This document shows positions 9,536 through 18,070 of a stretch of DNA of 64,000 nt, one piece after another; the first letter of the stretch is position 1, and each line of letters begins with the position of its first letter. The DNA is taken from positions 62,001-126,000 of the forward strand of contig NZ_CANMWS010000008.1 in assembly GCF_947501665.1 (NCBI RefSeq), written 5' to 3'. A program made the position numbers and the translations under genes. The stretch is from an uncultured Shewanella sp. (lineage in GTDB: Bacteria > Pseudomonadota > Gammaproteobacteria > Enterobacterales > Shewanellaceae). Below the pieces are notes generated by a model, which was given only the letters and a program-made list of their open reading frames with translations, was not told the DNA's origin and did not search any database.

Positions 9536-10600
9536 ATGGCTTTAATCTCTTTGCGTCAAATGTTAGATCATGCAGCTGAACACGGATATGGCGTACCTGC
9601 TTTTAACGTCAATAATTTAGAACAAATGCGCGCTATTATGCAAGCAGCCGAAGCCTGTGACAGCCCTGTCATCGTACAAGCATCAGCAGGCGCACGTAAA
9701 TATGCTCGCCCTCAATTTTTAAAATACCTGATGGCCGCAGCCTTAGAGCAATATCCAGATATTCCTGTCTGTATTCATCAAGACCACGGCACACACCCTG
9801 ATGTTTGTCAGCGCTCCATTCAGCTTGGTATGTCCTCAGTGATGATGGACGGCTCGTTAATGTCTGATGGCAAGACCCCATCTTCTTACGAGTATAATGT
9901 TGATGTCACTCGTAAAACCGTGGCTTTTGCCCATGCCTGTGGTGTCTCCGTTGAAGGTGAAATAGGTTGTTTAGGCAGTTTAGAAACCGGTCAAGCCGGT
10001 GAAGAAGATGGTATCGGCGCAGAAGGGACATTAAGCGAAGATCAAATGCTCACCACGCCAGAAGAAGCGGCTCGTTTCGTGGCCGATACCCATGTCGATG
10101 CACTCGCTATTGCCATTGGTACCAGTCATGGTGCTTACAAATTTAGCCGAAAACCAACCGGTGATGTGCTTAGAATCGATCGCATTAAAGAAATCCATGC
10201 CCGTATTCCCAATACCCACTTGGTGATGCACGGTTCATCATCAGTCCCCCAAGAATGGTTAGAAATTATCAACCAATATGGCGGCGCTATTCCTGAAACC
10301 TATGGCGTGCCATTAGAAGAGATTGTAGAAGGTATTAAGCACGGTGTGCGAAAAGTCAATGTCGATACGGATCTACGTTTAGCCTCAACCGGCGCTGTGC
10401 GTAAATTCTTGGCTGAAAACCCCAGTGAATTTGACCCACGTAAATTCTTAAAAGCATCAATGGATGCCATGGCCGCTATCTGTAGTGAACGCTATCAAGC
10501 CTTTGGCAGTGCAGGTATGGGCTCTAAAATTAAGCCGTTATCACTACAAGCTATGTACAAAGCCTATCAAGCGGGTGAGTTAGATCCCAAAATTAACTAG
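9536..10600 (+). CDS. fba: Fructose-bisphosphate aldolase, class II
   Basis: 354 residues, a zinc-dependent class II aldolase that interconverts fructose-1,6-bisphosphate with dihydroxyacetone phosphate and glyceraldehyde-3-phosphate. The start [23 protein letters not shown] is the family N-terminus. [13 protein letters not shown] holds the metal-binding histidine, HGSSS and [10 protein letters not shown] form the phosphate-binding part, and the C-terminus is complete. The ATG has TTGGAG upstream. The last 80 or so codons and the following terminator are duplicated at 12716-13014 as a broken copy. Confidence 0.97.
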   Translation: MALISLRQMLDHAAEHGYGVPAFNVNNLEQMRAIMQAAEACDSPVIVQASAGARKYARPQFLKYLMAAALEQYPDIPVCIHQDHGTHPDVCQRSIQLGMSSVMMDGSLMSDGKTPSSYEYNVDVTRKTVAFAHACGVSVEGEIGCLGSLETGQAGEEDGIGAEGTLSEDQMLTTPEEAARFVADTHVDALAIAIGTSHGAYKFSRKPTGDVLRIDRIKEIHARIPNTHLVMHGSSSVPQEWLEIINQYGGAIPETYGVPLEEIVEGIKHGVRKVNVDTDLRLASTGAVRKFLAENPSEFDPRKFLKASMDAMAAICSERYQAFGSAGMGSKIKPLSLQAMYKAYQAGELDPKIN

Positions 10601-10630
10601 CAGAAAGAGTTCGTAGAAAAGATGAACAAA

Positions 10631-10665
10631 AGCAGCCTTAGTATATCACTTAAGGCTGTTTTTAT
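10631..10665. terminator. Terminator between fba and the secreted protease gene
   Basis: CAGCCTTA (10633-10640) pairs with TAAGGCTG (10651-10658), flanked by AAAAG on the left and TTTTTAT on the right. It ends fba and can also serve the convergent gene. A homologous, more perfect hairpin occurs at 12978-13014 in the duplicated unit. Confidence 0.85.
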
Positions 10666-10703
10666 CGAAAAGTGATCCTTATTTAATATGTCGCCGACTA
10701 TTA

Positions 10704-12374
10704 TCAAGCCTCACAGTTTTGGGTTTCGTTGATATCTTTACCGCCATCGCAGCTATCCAGACCTGCTTGACCGTCAAGGAAGTCATTTTTATTGCCGCCA
10801 TATAACTGATCATTACCCACGCCGCCTGATAGCATATCATCACCGTTATTGCCATAAATCACATCATCTCCCGCACCGCCATCGATAACGTCCGCCCCTC
10901 GTTTACCATAAATGATATCGTTACCGTCACCGCCACAGATTTTATCGCTTTTGTCCCAACCATAGACCGTATCATTACCGCCAAAGGCGATGATCACATC
11001 CTCACCTTTTGTGCCATCAATACGATCGTCACCACTGGTTCCCCAATGGGTGGCTTTTTCACCAAAACATAAGTCTTGGGTTAACGGATCGGTCAGTGAT
11101 GCATTCACTTCATGGCCATCCGGGATATTATCGCCATCGGTATCCGCCAACATAGGATCGGTGAAACTATGATTAACTTCATATTCATCCGTTAAGCCAT
11201 CATTATCCGTATCGATAGCGCCATCAGTGACGATCACACTCGCCGTCACGGCTTCACTGTCAAAGCTGCCATCGCTCACCATCAATGAGAACACATAATC
11301 GCCTACCACATCCGGGGTAAAATTAAACATCATATTACCCTTATCATTCAGATGGTTCACATCGATAAGACTGCCTTTTGGCGTCGCTGCCACATTCCAA
11401 TGAAAAGACAAAGTACGACTGTCGCTATCGGGATGTAAATGACTGCCACTAGCATCGAGTAAGACGCTATCTCCCACCCAAGTTGTTGGCACCTTGGCCA
11501 CATGAGCCGTTGGGGCCGTTGAGTCAGTAGGGTCAGTAGGGTCAGTAGGGTCAGTAGGGTCAGTAGGGTCAGTCATCGTGTTACAGTCGAATGAGTCGAG
11601 CGCCATACTATTTTCGCACGTTATCTCTGTGATCCAATCATGTATTGCAGCAACTCGAGTGTACACATCCGGAAGGCCAACACAACCATGCCCCCATGAG
11701 GAGATACCGACGAGTGTGTGTTTTTCGTTATCCACTCTTCTAGTGAGGCCATTACCACTGTCACCTTGACAAGTCCCTTTTTCAGGCGTTTTGGTGCACA
11801 TCATGGCAGAGGTGATTTGCCCATGGTAAGTCTCAACCCCATCGCTGTGGCTTTCACACTCCGCATTGCTTATCCTGTCGAGGTCTACTGACATTAACTT
11901 GTCAGACAGATCCGAGTTAAGTGGATTAGGGTCAGTGTCACCCCAGCCTGACACGACTAGCTGTTCATCTATATGATCCTGTGGCCTATCATCTAGGGCG
12001 ATAGGTGTTCCTGTCGACGGTCGACTCAGAATAAGCAACGCGGCGTCATAATTGGTGTTACTCGCATTATAGTCGGGGTGAATTATCTCTTGCTTCACGC
12101 TTATCTGTTCACCGTCATTGCTCGATAACGACACGCGATTGACGATTACATCATATGCGCCGCCTGTGCAATGTGCGGCGGTAATAACCACATCTGGGGT
12201 CAAGAGCGTGCCAGAGCAAAAGTGACCCAGATCATCAGACAGAGAAACGTTATGGGACTCATCTCCAGGCGCCACTTCTGTACCTCCTATTATTGCCGTG
12301 GCAGAAAAAGACAGTAAGTAGATGGACATCGCACACCAAGCCAATGGATTATAAACATTGATAAAGTTTAACAT
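10704..12374 (-). CDS. Secreted chymotrypsin-family (S1) serine protease with TSP3 and RTX calcium-binding repeats
   Basis: 556 residues. A signal peptide (about 1-27) is followed directly by IIGGTEV, the N-terminus of an active chymotrypsin fold. The triad is complete: His68 (TAAHC), Asp110 (YDAALL) and Ser206 (CQGDSGNG). The residue six before the serine, which sets S1 specificity, is Gly200 instead of the trypsin Asp, so trypsin-like cleavage is not expected. After the protease come a Pro-Thr-Asp repeat linker (near 265-285), a PKD/Ig-like domain (about 285-385), TSP type 3 repeats ([24 protein letters not shown]) and RTX nonapeptides ([20 protein letters not shown]). It is probably exported and calcium-stabilised. 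It shares its C-terminus with the gene at 13054. Confidence 0.88.
   Translation of the reverse strand: MLNFINVYNPLAWCAMSIYLLSFSATAIIGGTEVAPGDESHNVSLSDDLGHFCSGTLLTPDVVITAAHCTGGAYDVIVNRVSLSSNDGEQISVKQEIIHPDYNASNTNYDAALLILSRPSTGTPIALDDRPQDHIDEQLVVSGWGDTDPNPLNSDLSDKLMSVDLDRISNAECESHSDGVETYHGQITSAMMCTKTPEKGTCQGDSGNGLTRRVDNEKHTLVGISSWGHGCVGLPDVYTRVAAIHDWITEITCENSMALDSFDCNTMTDPTDPTDPTDPTDPTDSTAPTAHVAKVPTTWVGDSVLLDASGSHLHPDSDSRTLSFHWNVAATPKGSLIDVNHLNDKGNMMFNFTPDVVGDYVFSLMVSDGSFDSEAVTASVIVTDGAIDTDNDGLTDEYEVNHSFTDPMLADTDGDNIPDGHEVNASLTDPLTQDLCFGEKATHWGTSGDDRIDGTKGEDVIIAFGGNDTVYGWDKSDKICGGDGNDIIYGKRGADVIDGGAGDDVIYGNNGDDMLSGGVGNDQLYGGNKNDFLDGQAGLDSCDGGKDINETQNCEA
11523..11573. repeat. 9-bp tandem repeat encoding the Pro-Thr-Asp linker
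   Basis: Five perfect copies of GTCAGTAGG (11523-11567) plus a partial sixth lie inside the protease gene. On the minus strand each unit reads Pro-Thr-Asp. The period is a multiple of three, so slippage would change linker length without a frameshift. Confidence 0.9.
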
Positions 12375-12715
12375 AAGACCAACCTCTCATCATTCATCGT
12401 TAACCATTACAATCTACGACGTCACACCAAGACTTACTTGTTGTTTAGGCCCATTAATTTCCCTATTGCATTGCCACTCATGGTAGCGAAATAAGCTATA
12501 AAGCTGCCCTTAGATATTTGAACCCAGCATACAAGCAACTAAAAACAAATTAACTACAATGTAAACATCAATAACGATACTATGTAACCAGTCGATAACG
12601 TATTGTGACTTATACTCTAAGCATTAACATCATACTCAAGTCTTAGATCTAGCTTAGACATAGAGCTATAAATACAGTGACACCTAATCCTTCGGTATTA
12701 GATTTGAGCATATTT
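12375..12715. other. Upstream region of the protease gene
   Basis: 341 bp without a gene. It must hold the protease promoter on the minus strand. It shares short blocks with the region upstream of the gene at 13054 (ATTAACATCATACTCA here at 12623-12638), as expected if it belongs to the duplicated unit. The fba remnant begins at its right end. Confidence 0.6.
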
Positions 12716-12954
12716 CAATACCTATCTGCGCTTAGCTGCCACCGACGCTGTGTATAAGATTCTTGGCTGAAAACCCCTGAGAGTTTGATCTGCGTAAATT
12801 CTTAAAAGCGTCAATGGATGCCATGGCCGCTATCTGTAGCGAACGCTATCAAGCCTTTGGCAGTGCAGGCATGGGCTCTAAAATTAAGCCGTTATCACTA
12901 CAAGCCATGTACAAAGCCTATCAAGCTGGTGAGTTAGATCCACAAATTAACTAA
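12716..12954 (+). pseudogene. Broken second copy of the 3' end of fba
   Basis: This stretch translates as the last 80 or so residues of the class II aldolase but is not functional. It begins with NTYLRLAATDAV (fba has [12 protein letters not shown]). A one-base insertion then shifts the frame near 12757, and a TGA replaces the serine codon of ENPSEFDP. After that the frame reads [18 protein letters not shown] to the end GELDPQIN and a stop, nearly identical to fba with mostly silent changes. It has no start or 5' part. It marks the left end of the second duplication unit. Confidence 0.92.
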
Positions 12955-12977
12955 ATAGTATTAATAAAAAGATGAAA

Positions 12978-13014
12978 AAATAGCCTTAACGACCTCAGTT
13001 AAGGCTATTTTTAT
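12978..13014. terminator. Duplicated fba terminator
   Basis: A perfect 13-bp stem (12978-12990 with 12998-13010) with a 7-nt loop, A-rich on the left and T-rich on the right. It corresponds to the fba terminator at 10631 and can now terminate the convergent gene at 13054. Confidence 0.85.
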
Positions 13015-13053
13015 TTCATAAGGATATTCATCTGATATTTGTGCAGGCTATTA

Positions 13054-14103
13054 TCATGCCTCACAATTTAAAGTCTCGTTAATGCCTGTCCCCCCATCAC
13101 AGGTATCCATTCCCACTTGGCCGTCAAGCAGATCATCTTTATTACCGCCAATAAGTTGATCATTGCCATCCCCACCTAATATGACATCATGACCGGCGTC
13201 GCCAAACACGTAATCATCACCCGCGCCACCATCAATGAAATCAGCCCCTCGCTTACCATAAATGATATCGTTACCGTCACCGCCACAGATTTTATCAGTT
13301 TTATCCCAACCATATACCGTATCATTACCGCCAAAGGTCATAATAACATCCTCGTCATGAGTGCCGTCGATATGATCATCTCCACTGGTCCCCCAATGGG
13401 TGGCTTTCTCGCCAAAACATAAATCTTGGGTTAATGGATCGGTTAATGAAGTATTCACCTCATAACCATCAGGAATGTTATCACCATCAGTATCCACAAA
13501 AGTGGGATTTGTGCCCCATAAATGCACTTCATCACTATCTGAAATAGTATCCCCATCAGTATCTGCCAGCATAGGGTCAGTCAAGCTATCATTTAATTCG
13601 TACTCATCTGAAAGACCATCATTATCACTATCCGTTAAATCCGGCTCTGGAGCAATGACAGGCTCCTCATTGGCAGCCAGTTCTTCTGGTGCCGGATAAG
13701 ATACGCACACCTGGTTTCCACGTTGTACGTTTTTAATCATTTTATGCACTAACTCCTGTTCTAAATAAGTCGTCACTGGCTGATGAGAGTCACTATATAT
13801 GACTAGCTCCCCATTAGTCTTTATCTCAAACTTGAGAACGGCTTCGGAAAACGGTGTATATACCTTCATGTCCCCATTTGGTAAAATGATTGAATGATCA
13901 TGACCTTCAATACAAGCTGTGAGCGTCAGCTGTCTCATTCCATCCTCCATTTGTTGCTCCTCCAATGGTGAAAGTCTTGATTCCAAACTGAATGCTATTG
14001 CGCTATACAAAAATAGAGTGAAAACAAGTACGCTCTTAAATACCCTACTTCCTTTCGATGTGATATATTGTGTTACATTGTCAGTAAATATTAAATAATT
14101 CAT
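13054..14103 (-). CDS. Secreted protein with unknown N-terminal domain and TSP3/RTX calcium-binding C-terminus
   Basis: 349 residues. A hydrophobic signal ([16 protein letters not shown], about residues 24-39) is preceded by a long N-terminal extension, so translation may begin a little later. Residues 45-150 form an unrecognised domain containing two cysteines ([11 protein letters not shown] and [12 protein letters not shown]). Then come three TSP3-like calcium loops ([36 protein letters not shown]) and RTX repeats ([30 protein letters not shown]). From the third loop on it closely matches the protease at 10704, but it has no protease domain. Probably exported and calcium-binding; function unknown. 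Confidence 0.8.
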   Translation of the reverse strand: MNYLIFTDNVTQYITSKGSRVFKSVLVFTLFLYSAIAFSLESRLSPLEEQQMEDGMRQLTLTACIEGHDHSIILPNGDMKVYTPFSEAVLKFEIKTNGELVIYSDSHQPVTTYLEQELVHKMIKNVQRGNQVCVSYPAPEELAANEEPVIAPEPDLTDSDNDGLSDEYELNDSLTDPMLADTDGDTISDSDEVHLWGTNPTFVDTDGDNIPDGYEVNTSLTDPLTQDLCFGEKATHWGTSGDDHIDGTHDEDVIMTFGGNDTVYGWDKTDKICGGDGNDIIYGKRGADFIDGGAGDDYVFGDAGHDVILGGDGNDQLIGGNKDDLLDGQVGMDTCDGGTGINETLNCEA

Positions 14104-14743
14104 GATAGTCTCCTCTAAAAATATTTAATTGAGGTAACCTTTATTGATTGTTTAAAGTATTTTTATTTATGACTACCTAGAACTCAATTCAATACCTTAG
14201 ATACCTATATATTAAATATTTTCTTTTTTCATATATTATATTTTTTATGGGATAACTTTATAAGAAAAAGTTAATGTACACTGAGACAATCATGGCGTAA
14301 TAACCTATGATTAACATCATACTCAGGTATGATATCGCCCACATACCAATGGATATAAATAAGACTTAAACTAGTACTTTAGTATTACCCAGATATGAAT
14401 TTTTGTTAATTTATAGTGCGTAACAAGGAAGCAGTATGCATATTTGAAAAGAAGGACGAGCCATAAAAATCTTTAAGTATTTACTCGAGGCTTTTTTATG
14501 GGATGTTTGACTCATTATGAAATTACAATGCATTAATCATAATTTTATTACGAACACATTAACGTTAAAATGATAAGAAGGATATATCACTGACATAATC
14601 AGCCACGAACTTGTGCCAATAACGCTATTTTTAGGTTAAATAGCTACTTTTTAAAAAGTGACTTCAAGTTTAATTCAATTAATTTTTTGCATTCAATAAA
14701 TAATATTTATACGCAAACAATCTGAAAAGACCTTGCACTACCT
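14104..14743. other. AT-rich intergenic region upstream of the second RTX gene
   Basis: 640 bp with no gene that I can support. It holds the promoter of the leftward gene at 13054 and, up to about 14400, shows patchy similarity to 12375-12715 as part of the tandem duplication. The remainder, up to the queG stop, shows nothing recognisable. Confidence 0.6.
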
Positions 14744-15988
14744 TTAAGCATCTCTTGGTAAGCCTTTCTCTATACTGCGAATGACCCTTTGTGTTTTACG
14801 ACTACCGACTAATGTCACGCCTTTGCTTATTTCAAGTGCTTTACTTGCTTGCTGCTCAAGCGCCCAATCAATATGCTCAAGCACAACCTCATCCACTTCA
14901 TCGGTCTCTTTTCTATTTTTCAATGCTACTACAATGGCTTCACTGGCAGGGGCATTCCCTAGCGCAATGGCAATGTTACGTAACCAGCGCTTATGACCTA
15001 TTCGGCGAATAGCACTGCCTTCGGTTAATTTTAAAAAAGTGGCTTCATTCCAGTCGAATAAATTGAGTAAATCAGGCTGCTTAATTTGCGATCGTATATG
15101 GAAATCGGTTTCAGTTGTTAATGGCGCCACGGCATTAACCGGACAAACTAATTGGCAATCATCACAGCCATAGATACGATTACCAATTAAAGGTCTAAAC
15201 TCTTCTGGAATAGCCCCCTTTAATTCGATGGTCAAATAAGAAATACAACGCCGTCCATCCACCACATAAGGCTCCACAATGGCTTGAGTTGGACAAGACG
15301 TTATACAAGCCACACAGGTATTACAGCCATCGCTCACCGGAATATCCACAGGCAATGGCAAGTCAATCAAGAGTTCACCGAGAAAAAACCAACTTCCCGC
15401 ATCTTTATTGAGAATAAGTGAATGTTTTCCTGTCCAGCCCAGTCCTGCTTTCTCTGCCAACGGCCTTTCTAATACTGGGGCTGAATCAACAAAAGGACGG
15501 AAATTTGGTTTTTGTAATCCAAGCTGAATAAGCTCAGCTTCTATTTTTTGACCTAATTTTTTAAGTCGATTACGAATGAGTTTATGATAATCACGCCCCC
15601 CCGCATAGCGAGAAATATAACCTAGATTCGGATCTTTCAAATTATAAGCAAAACCTGCATTAGCGGGGAGGTAATTCATCCTTGCAGAAATCACTCTCAC
15701 AGCGCCTGCATGTAATTCATGGGGCCTTGCTCGCATCATGCCGTGCGCTGCCATATAAGCCATTTCACCGTGGTAACCTTTATCGAGCCAAGCTTGTAAT
15801 TTCGGTTCTTCACTGGCTAGATCGGTATCACAAATACCAACTTGAGCAAACCCTAATTCTTTGCCCCAGGCTTTTATTTGCAGAGCAAGCCGTGTCAGCA
15901 AAAGTGGATCCAGCTTAGGATAGTCATGGATAGGTGAAATAGCAGGCATACTGTCAGACATGGGGTACTTAACAATCAATTCAATCAC
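14744..15988 (-). CDS. queG: Epoxyqueuosine reductase
   Basis: 414 residues. It performs the last step of queuosine tRNA modification, reducing epoxyqueuosine to queuosine with a cobalamin cofactor and two [4Fe-4S] clusters. The eight cluster cysteines are present: C222, C225, C228 and C232 (CNTCVACITSCP), C248 (GRRC), and C275, C278 and C282 (CDDCQLVCPVN). The N-terminal part, ELGFAQVGICDTDL, and RNRLKKLG match the family. A HEAT-like C-terminal segment (IRRIGHKRWLRNIAIALGNA) is present. The first nine residues are optional; a start at MSDSMPA is equally plausible. Confidence 0.93.
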   Translation of the reverse strand: MIELIVKYPMSDSMPAISPIHDYPKLDPLLLTRLALQIKAWGKELGFAQVGICDTDLASEEPKLQAWLDKGYHGEMAYMAAHGMMRARPHELHAGAVRVISARMNYLPANAGFAYNLKDPNLGYISRYAGGRDYHKLIRNRLKKLGQKIEAELIQLGLQKPNFRPFVDSAPVLERPLAEKAGLGWTGKHSLILNKDAGSWFFLGELLIDLPLPVDIPVSDGCNTCVACITSCPTQAIVEPYVVDGRRCISYLTIELKGAIPEEFRPLIGNRIYGCDDCQLVCPVNAVAPLTTETDFHIRSQIKQPDLLNLFDWNEATFLKLTEGSAIRRIGHKRWLRNIAIALGNAPASEAIVVALKNRKETDEVDEVVLEHIDWALEQQASKALEISKGVTLVGSRKTQRVIRSIEKGLPRDA

Positions 15989-16281
15989 ACTATAATAACA
16001 GCTATTGTGCTATCCCCAAACTTTTCCCTCTTCGTTGACGAAGATTTGAATATATCAGTAAATACACATTTACTTTGCTCACCGCTTTTACATTTGTCGT
16101 ATCTGTAATATTCATGTTAGACTCGCTGAATAATATAAGCCTTTCCGTTATTTTTTTTTTATTTAGGCTACCATTGTTAAAAATATGCAAGTTAAATTGG
16201 ACATTAAGTATACGCAATAATTTAATATTTCAATTCTTAATATCCACTCAAAAGGAATTTGATATTTTGCACCGCACAAAG

Positions 16282-16650
16282 ATGTCACATCACCAAGTGA
16301 AATCAAAATTAACGCTGAGCTTAGTGTTTCTGATATTTGTGTGCCAATTTTTTGCTAGCTGCGTGTCAGCCCATAACCAATATCCTCAAAGTGGACACGA
16401 GTTTAATGTGATGAAATGCCATTTTCATGACAGTAATTCCCTTAGTATCAGCCTCACTGATTTCAATAATGATGATGACTCAGATCATGAACATGATTTT
16501 CACTCTCACACTTCATGTCATCCCCCCGTTGAAATGGATCCGCTAGCAACCTTTCCTAAAAGTCATGGCATCGCTTTCAATGCTTGCGTTTATCAAGCAC
16601 GCCGTTACGCACCTCCTGTTCGCCCTCCCCACTCTTCATTTTTAGTCTAA
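16282..16650 (+). CDS. Small His-rich exported protein upstream of the metal efflux operon
   Basis: About 122 residues from the ATG at 16282 (MSHHQVKSKLTLSLVF). The frame is open further upstream, but that part is AT-rich and unlike protein. A signal peptide (LTLSLVFLIFVCQFFASCVSA) is followed by a region rich in His and Asp: NDDDSDHEHDFHSHTSCHPP. The C-terminus is Pro/Arg-rich. It looks like a periplasmic metal-binding or metal-sensing protein. It lies 100 bp before the TolC-type gene of the efflux operon on the same strand and may be expressed with it. No named family recognised. Confidence 0.65.
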   Translation: MSHHQVKSKLTLSLVFLIFVCQFFASCVSAHNQYPQSGHEFNVMKCHFHDSNSLSISLTDFNNDDDSDHEHDFHSHTSCHPPVEMDPLATFPKSHGIAFNACVYQARRYAPPVRPPHSSFLV

Positions 16651-16750
16651 TCACAACATAATTAAATTTAACTGTTAAAAAATAACTTATTAATATTTAT
16701 AATTTTATTTTTCAGTGCCTTTTATATATTAAAAACTGGAGTCATATCCC

Positions 16751-18070
16751 GTGGATAAGAATAAACCCAGCTTACTGTTAGCATATCTATATATGTTAAC
16801 AGTCTCCATAAGCTGTATGCTTGGCGCGCTCCCCAACATCAGCTTTGCCCAAGAAAAAACACAAAACATACTAGGTTTACCTTACGTGCTTGAACAAACC
16901 TTACTCAATAATACTCAACTGAAAACCTTCCCTTTTGATCTTCGAATTGAGGAAGCACAAATACTGCAGGCGGGTATCACCCCTAACCCTGAACTATCCC
17001 TCGCTGTCGATAATGTACTCGGGACAGGGGAAGTACAAGGTATTGATAGTACTGAGACGACGCTGTTACTCAGTCAACTCATCGAATTAGGTGAAAAACG
17101 ACAACATCGTATTGATTTAGCTGTTAGCAATAAACAACAGCAAATTCAAAGCTATGAAGTGCTACGTCTCAATATTTTATCTGAGGCCACGCGTCGATTT
17201 TATCAAGTATTACGTTTACAGGCCCTTCAAGAGTGGAATGACAACCGTATTGCATTTGAAGCTCAAGCGCTAAAAACAATACAAACACGCGCCAAAGCAG
17301 GGAATATTTTACAAGCTGATGTTTCAAAAATGACACTGGAGCTTGCGCACTCTCGTGTTGAATTACAAAACTTAGAAGGTCTGTTAATAGTAGAAAAACA
17401 AAAACTAGCATCAATGTGGGCAAAAGAAACTGATTTTTCATCTGTTGAAGGCACTTTGACATTGCCCGTGACTTATCCAAGTAAAGCCGATGTGCTTAAC
17501 GCCATTGAAACCGCACCAGAATATATTCAATTACTCAGTTTAGAACGAGTCCGGCAAGCAAAAAGACGATTAGAAGAAGCAAAAGGACATTATGATATTA
17601 ATCTTGGCATGGGAATAAGACGTTTTGAAGATTATAACGATACGGCTTTAGTCTTTTCATTTTCAATGCCACTGAACCTCACCAACCCTAATCAAGGGAA
17701 TATACTCGCAGCCAAAATAGAAGAAGATAAAGTCTTCATGCAACAAAAATTATTACGTGAACAACTGCGACTAACTTTGCTTGAAATCCATCAAGCCATG
17801 ATCAACAACGCTAAGCAAGCTCTCAGGTTAAACCAAAGCTTACTCCCCCTTGCAAAACAATTATTAATCGATACTCAAACAGCTTATCAAACTGGACATG
17901 CCACAGTATTACAGTTAGTTGATGCTCAAAAAGAGCTCTTTTCCATCGAACGTGAAATCATCGAAGCCAATACTGCAGTATATCTGCAACGGCTTGAACT
18001 GGCTCATATTACTGGCCAAGCAATTCCAGCAACAAGATTAATATTAGTCGATGCTATGGAGATGAAATAA
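16751..18070 (+). CDS. czcC: TolC-family outer membrane factor of a heavy-metal RND pump
   Basis: 439 residues with an N-terminal signal. It has the two-fold repeat of the outer membrane efflux family: LEQTLLNNTQLK near the start, ITPNPELSLAVDNVLGTG (the CzcC-type Pro-Asn-Pro-Glu segment), LLSQLIELGEKRQHRIDLA, then the second half with LRLTLLEIHQAM and GHATVLQLVDAQKELFSIE. It should form the outer membrane channel for the pump encoded by the next two genes. Its stop overlaps the next start by one base (TAATG), which indicates translational coupling. Its start at 16751 is a GTG preceded by GGAG. Confidence 0.88.
   Translation: MDKNKPSLLLAYLYMLTVSISCMLGALPNISFAQEKTQNILGLPYVLEQTLLNNTQLKTFPFDLRIEEAQILQAGITPNPELSLAVDNVLGTGEVQGIDSTETTLLLSQLIELGEKRQHRIDLAVSNKQQQIQSYEVLRLNILSEATRRFYQVLRLQALQEWNDNRIAFEAQALKTIQTRAKAGNILQADVSKMTLELAHSRVELQNLEGLLIVEKQKLASMWAKETDFSSVEGTLTLPVTYPSKADVLNAIETAPEYIQLLSLERVRQAKRRLEEAKGHYDINLGMGIRRFEDYNDTALVFSFSMPLNLTNPNQGNILAAKIEEDKVFMQQKLLREQLRLTLLEIHQAMINNAKQALRLNQSLLPLAKQLLIDTQTAYQTGHATVLQLVDAQKELFSIEREIIEANTAVYLQRLELAHITGQAIPATRLILVDAMEMK

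Larger units (their letters stand above)
10365..14400. repeat. Ancient tandem duplication: fba end, terminator and convergent secreted-protein gene
   Basis: Unit A (about 10365-12715) and unit B (12716 to about 14400) contain the same parts in the same order: the 3' end of fba on the plus strand, a hairpin terminator, then a convergent minus-strand gene whose C-terminal TSP3/RTX region is nearly the same protein sequence. Even the upstream regions match in places: the 16-mer ATTAACATCATACTCA occurs at 12623-12638 and again at 14310-14325, at comparable distances from the two start codons. The N-terminal halves of the two minus-strand genes are unrelated. The left junction of unit B is sharp (about 12716); the right end is not well defined. 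Confidence 0.85.

Noticed and set aside
16075..16281. N-terminal extension of the His-rich protein gene
   Set aside because: The extra 69 residues are AT-driven hydrophobic sequence ahead of a normal signal peptide.
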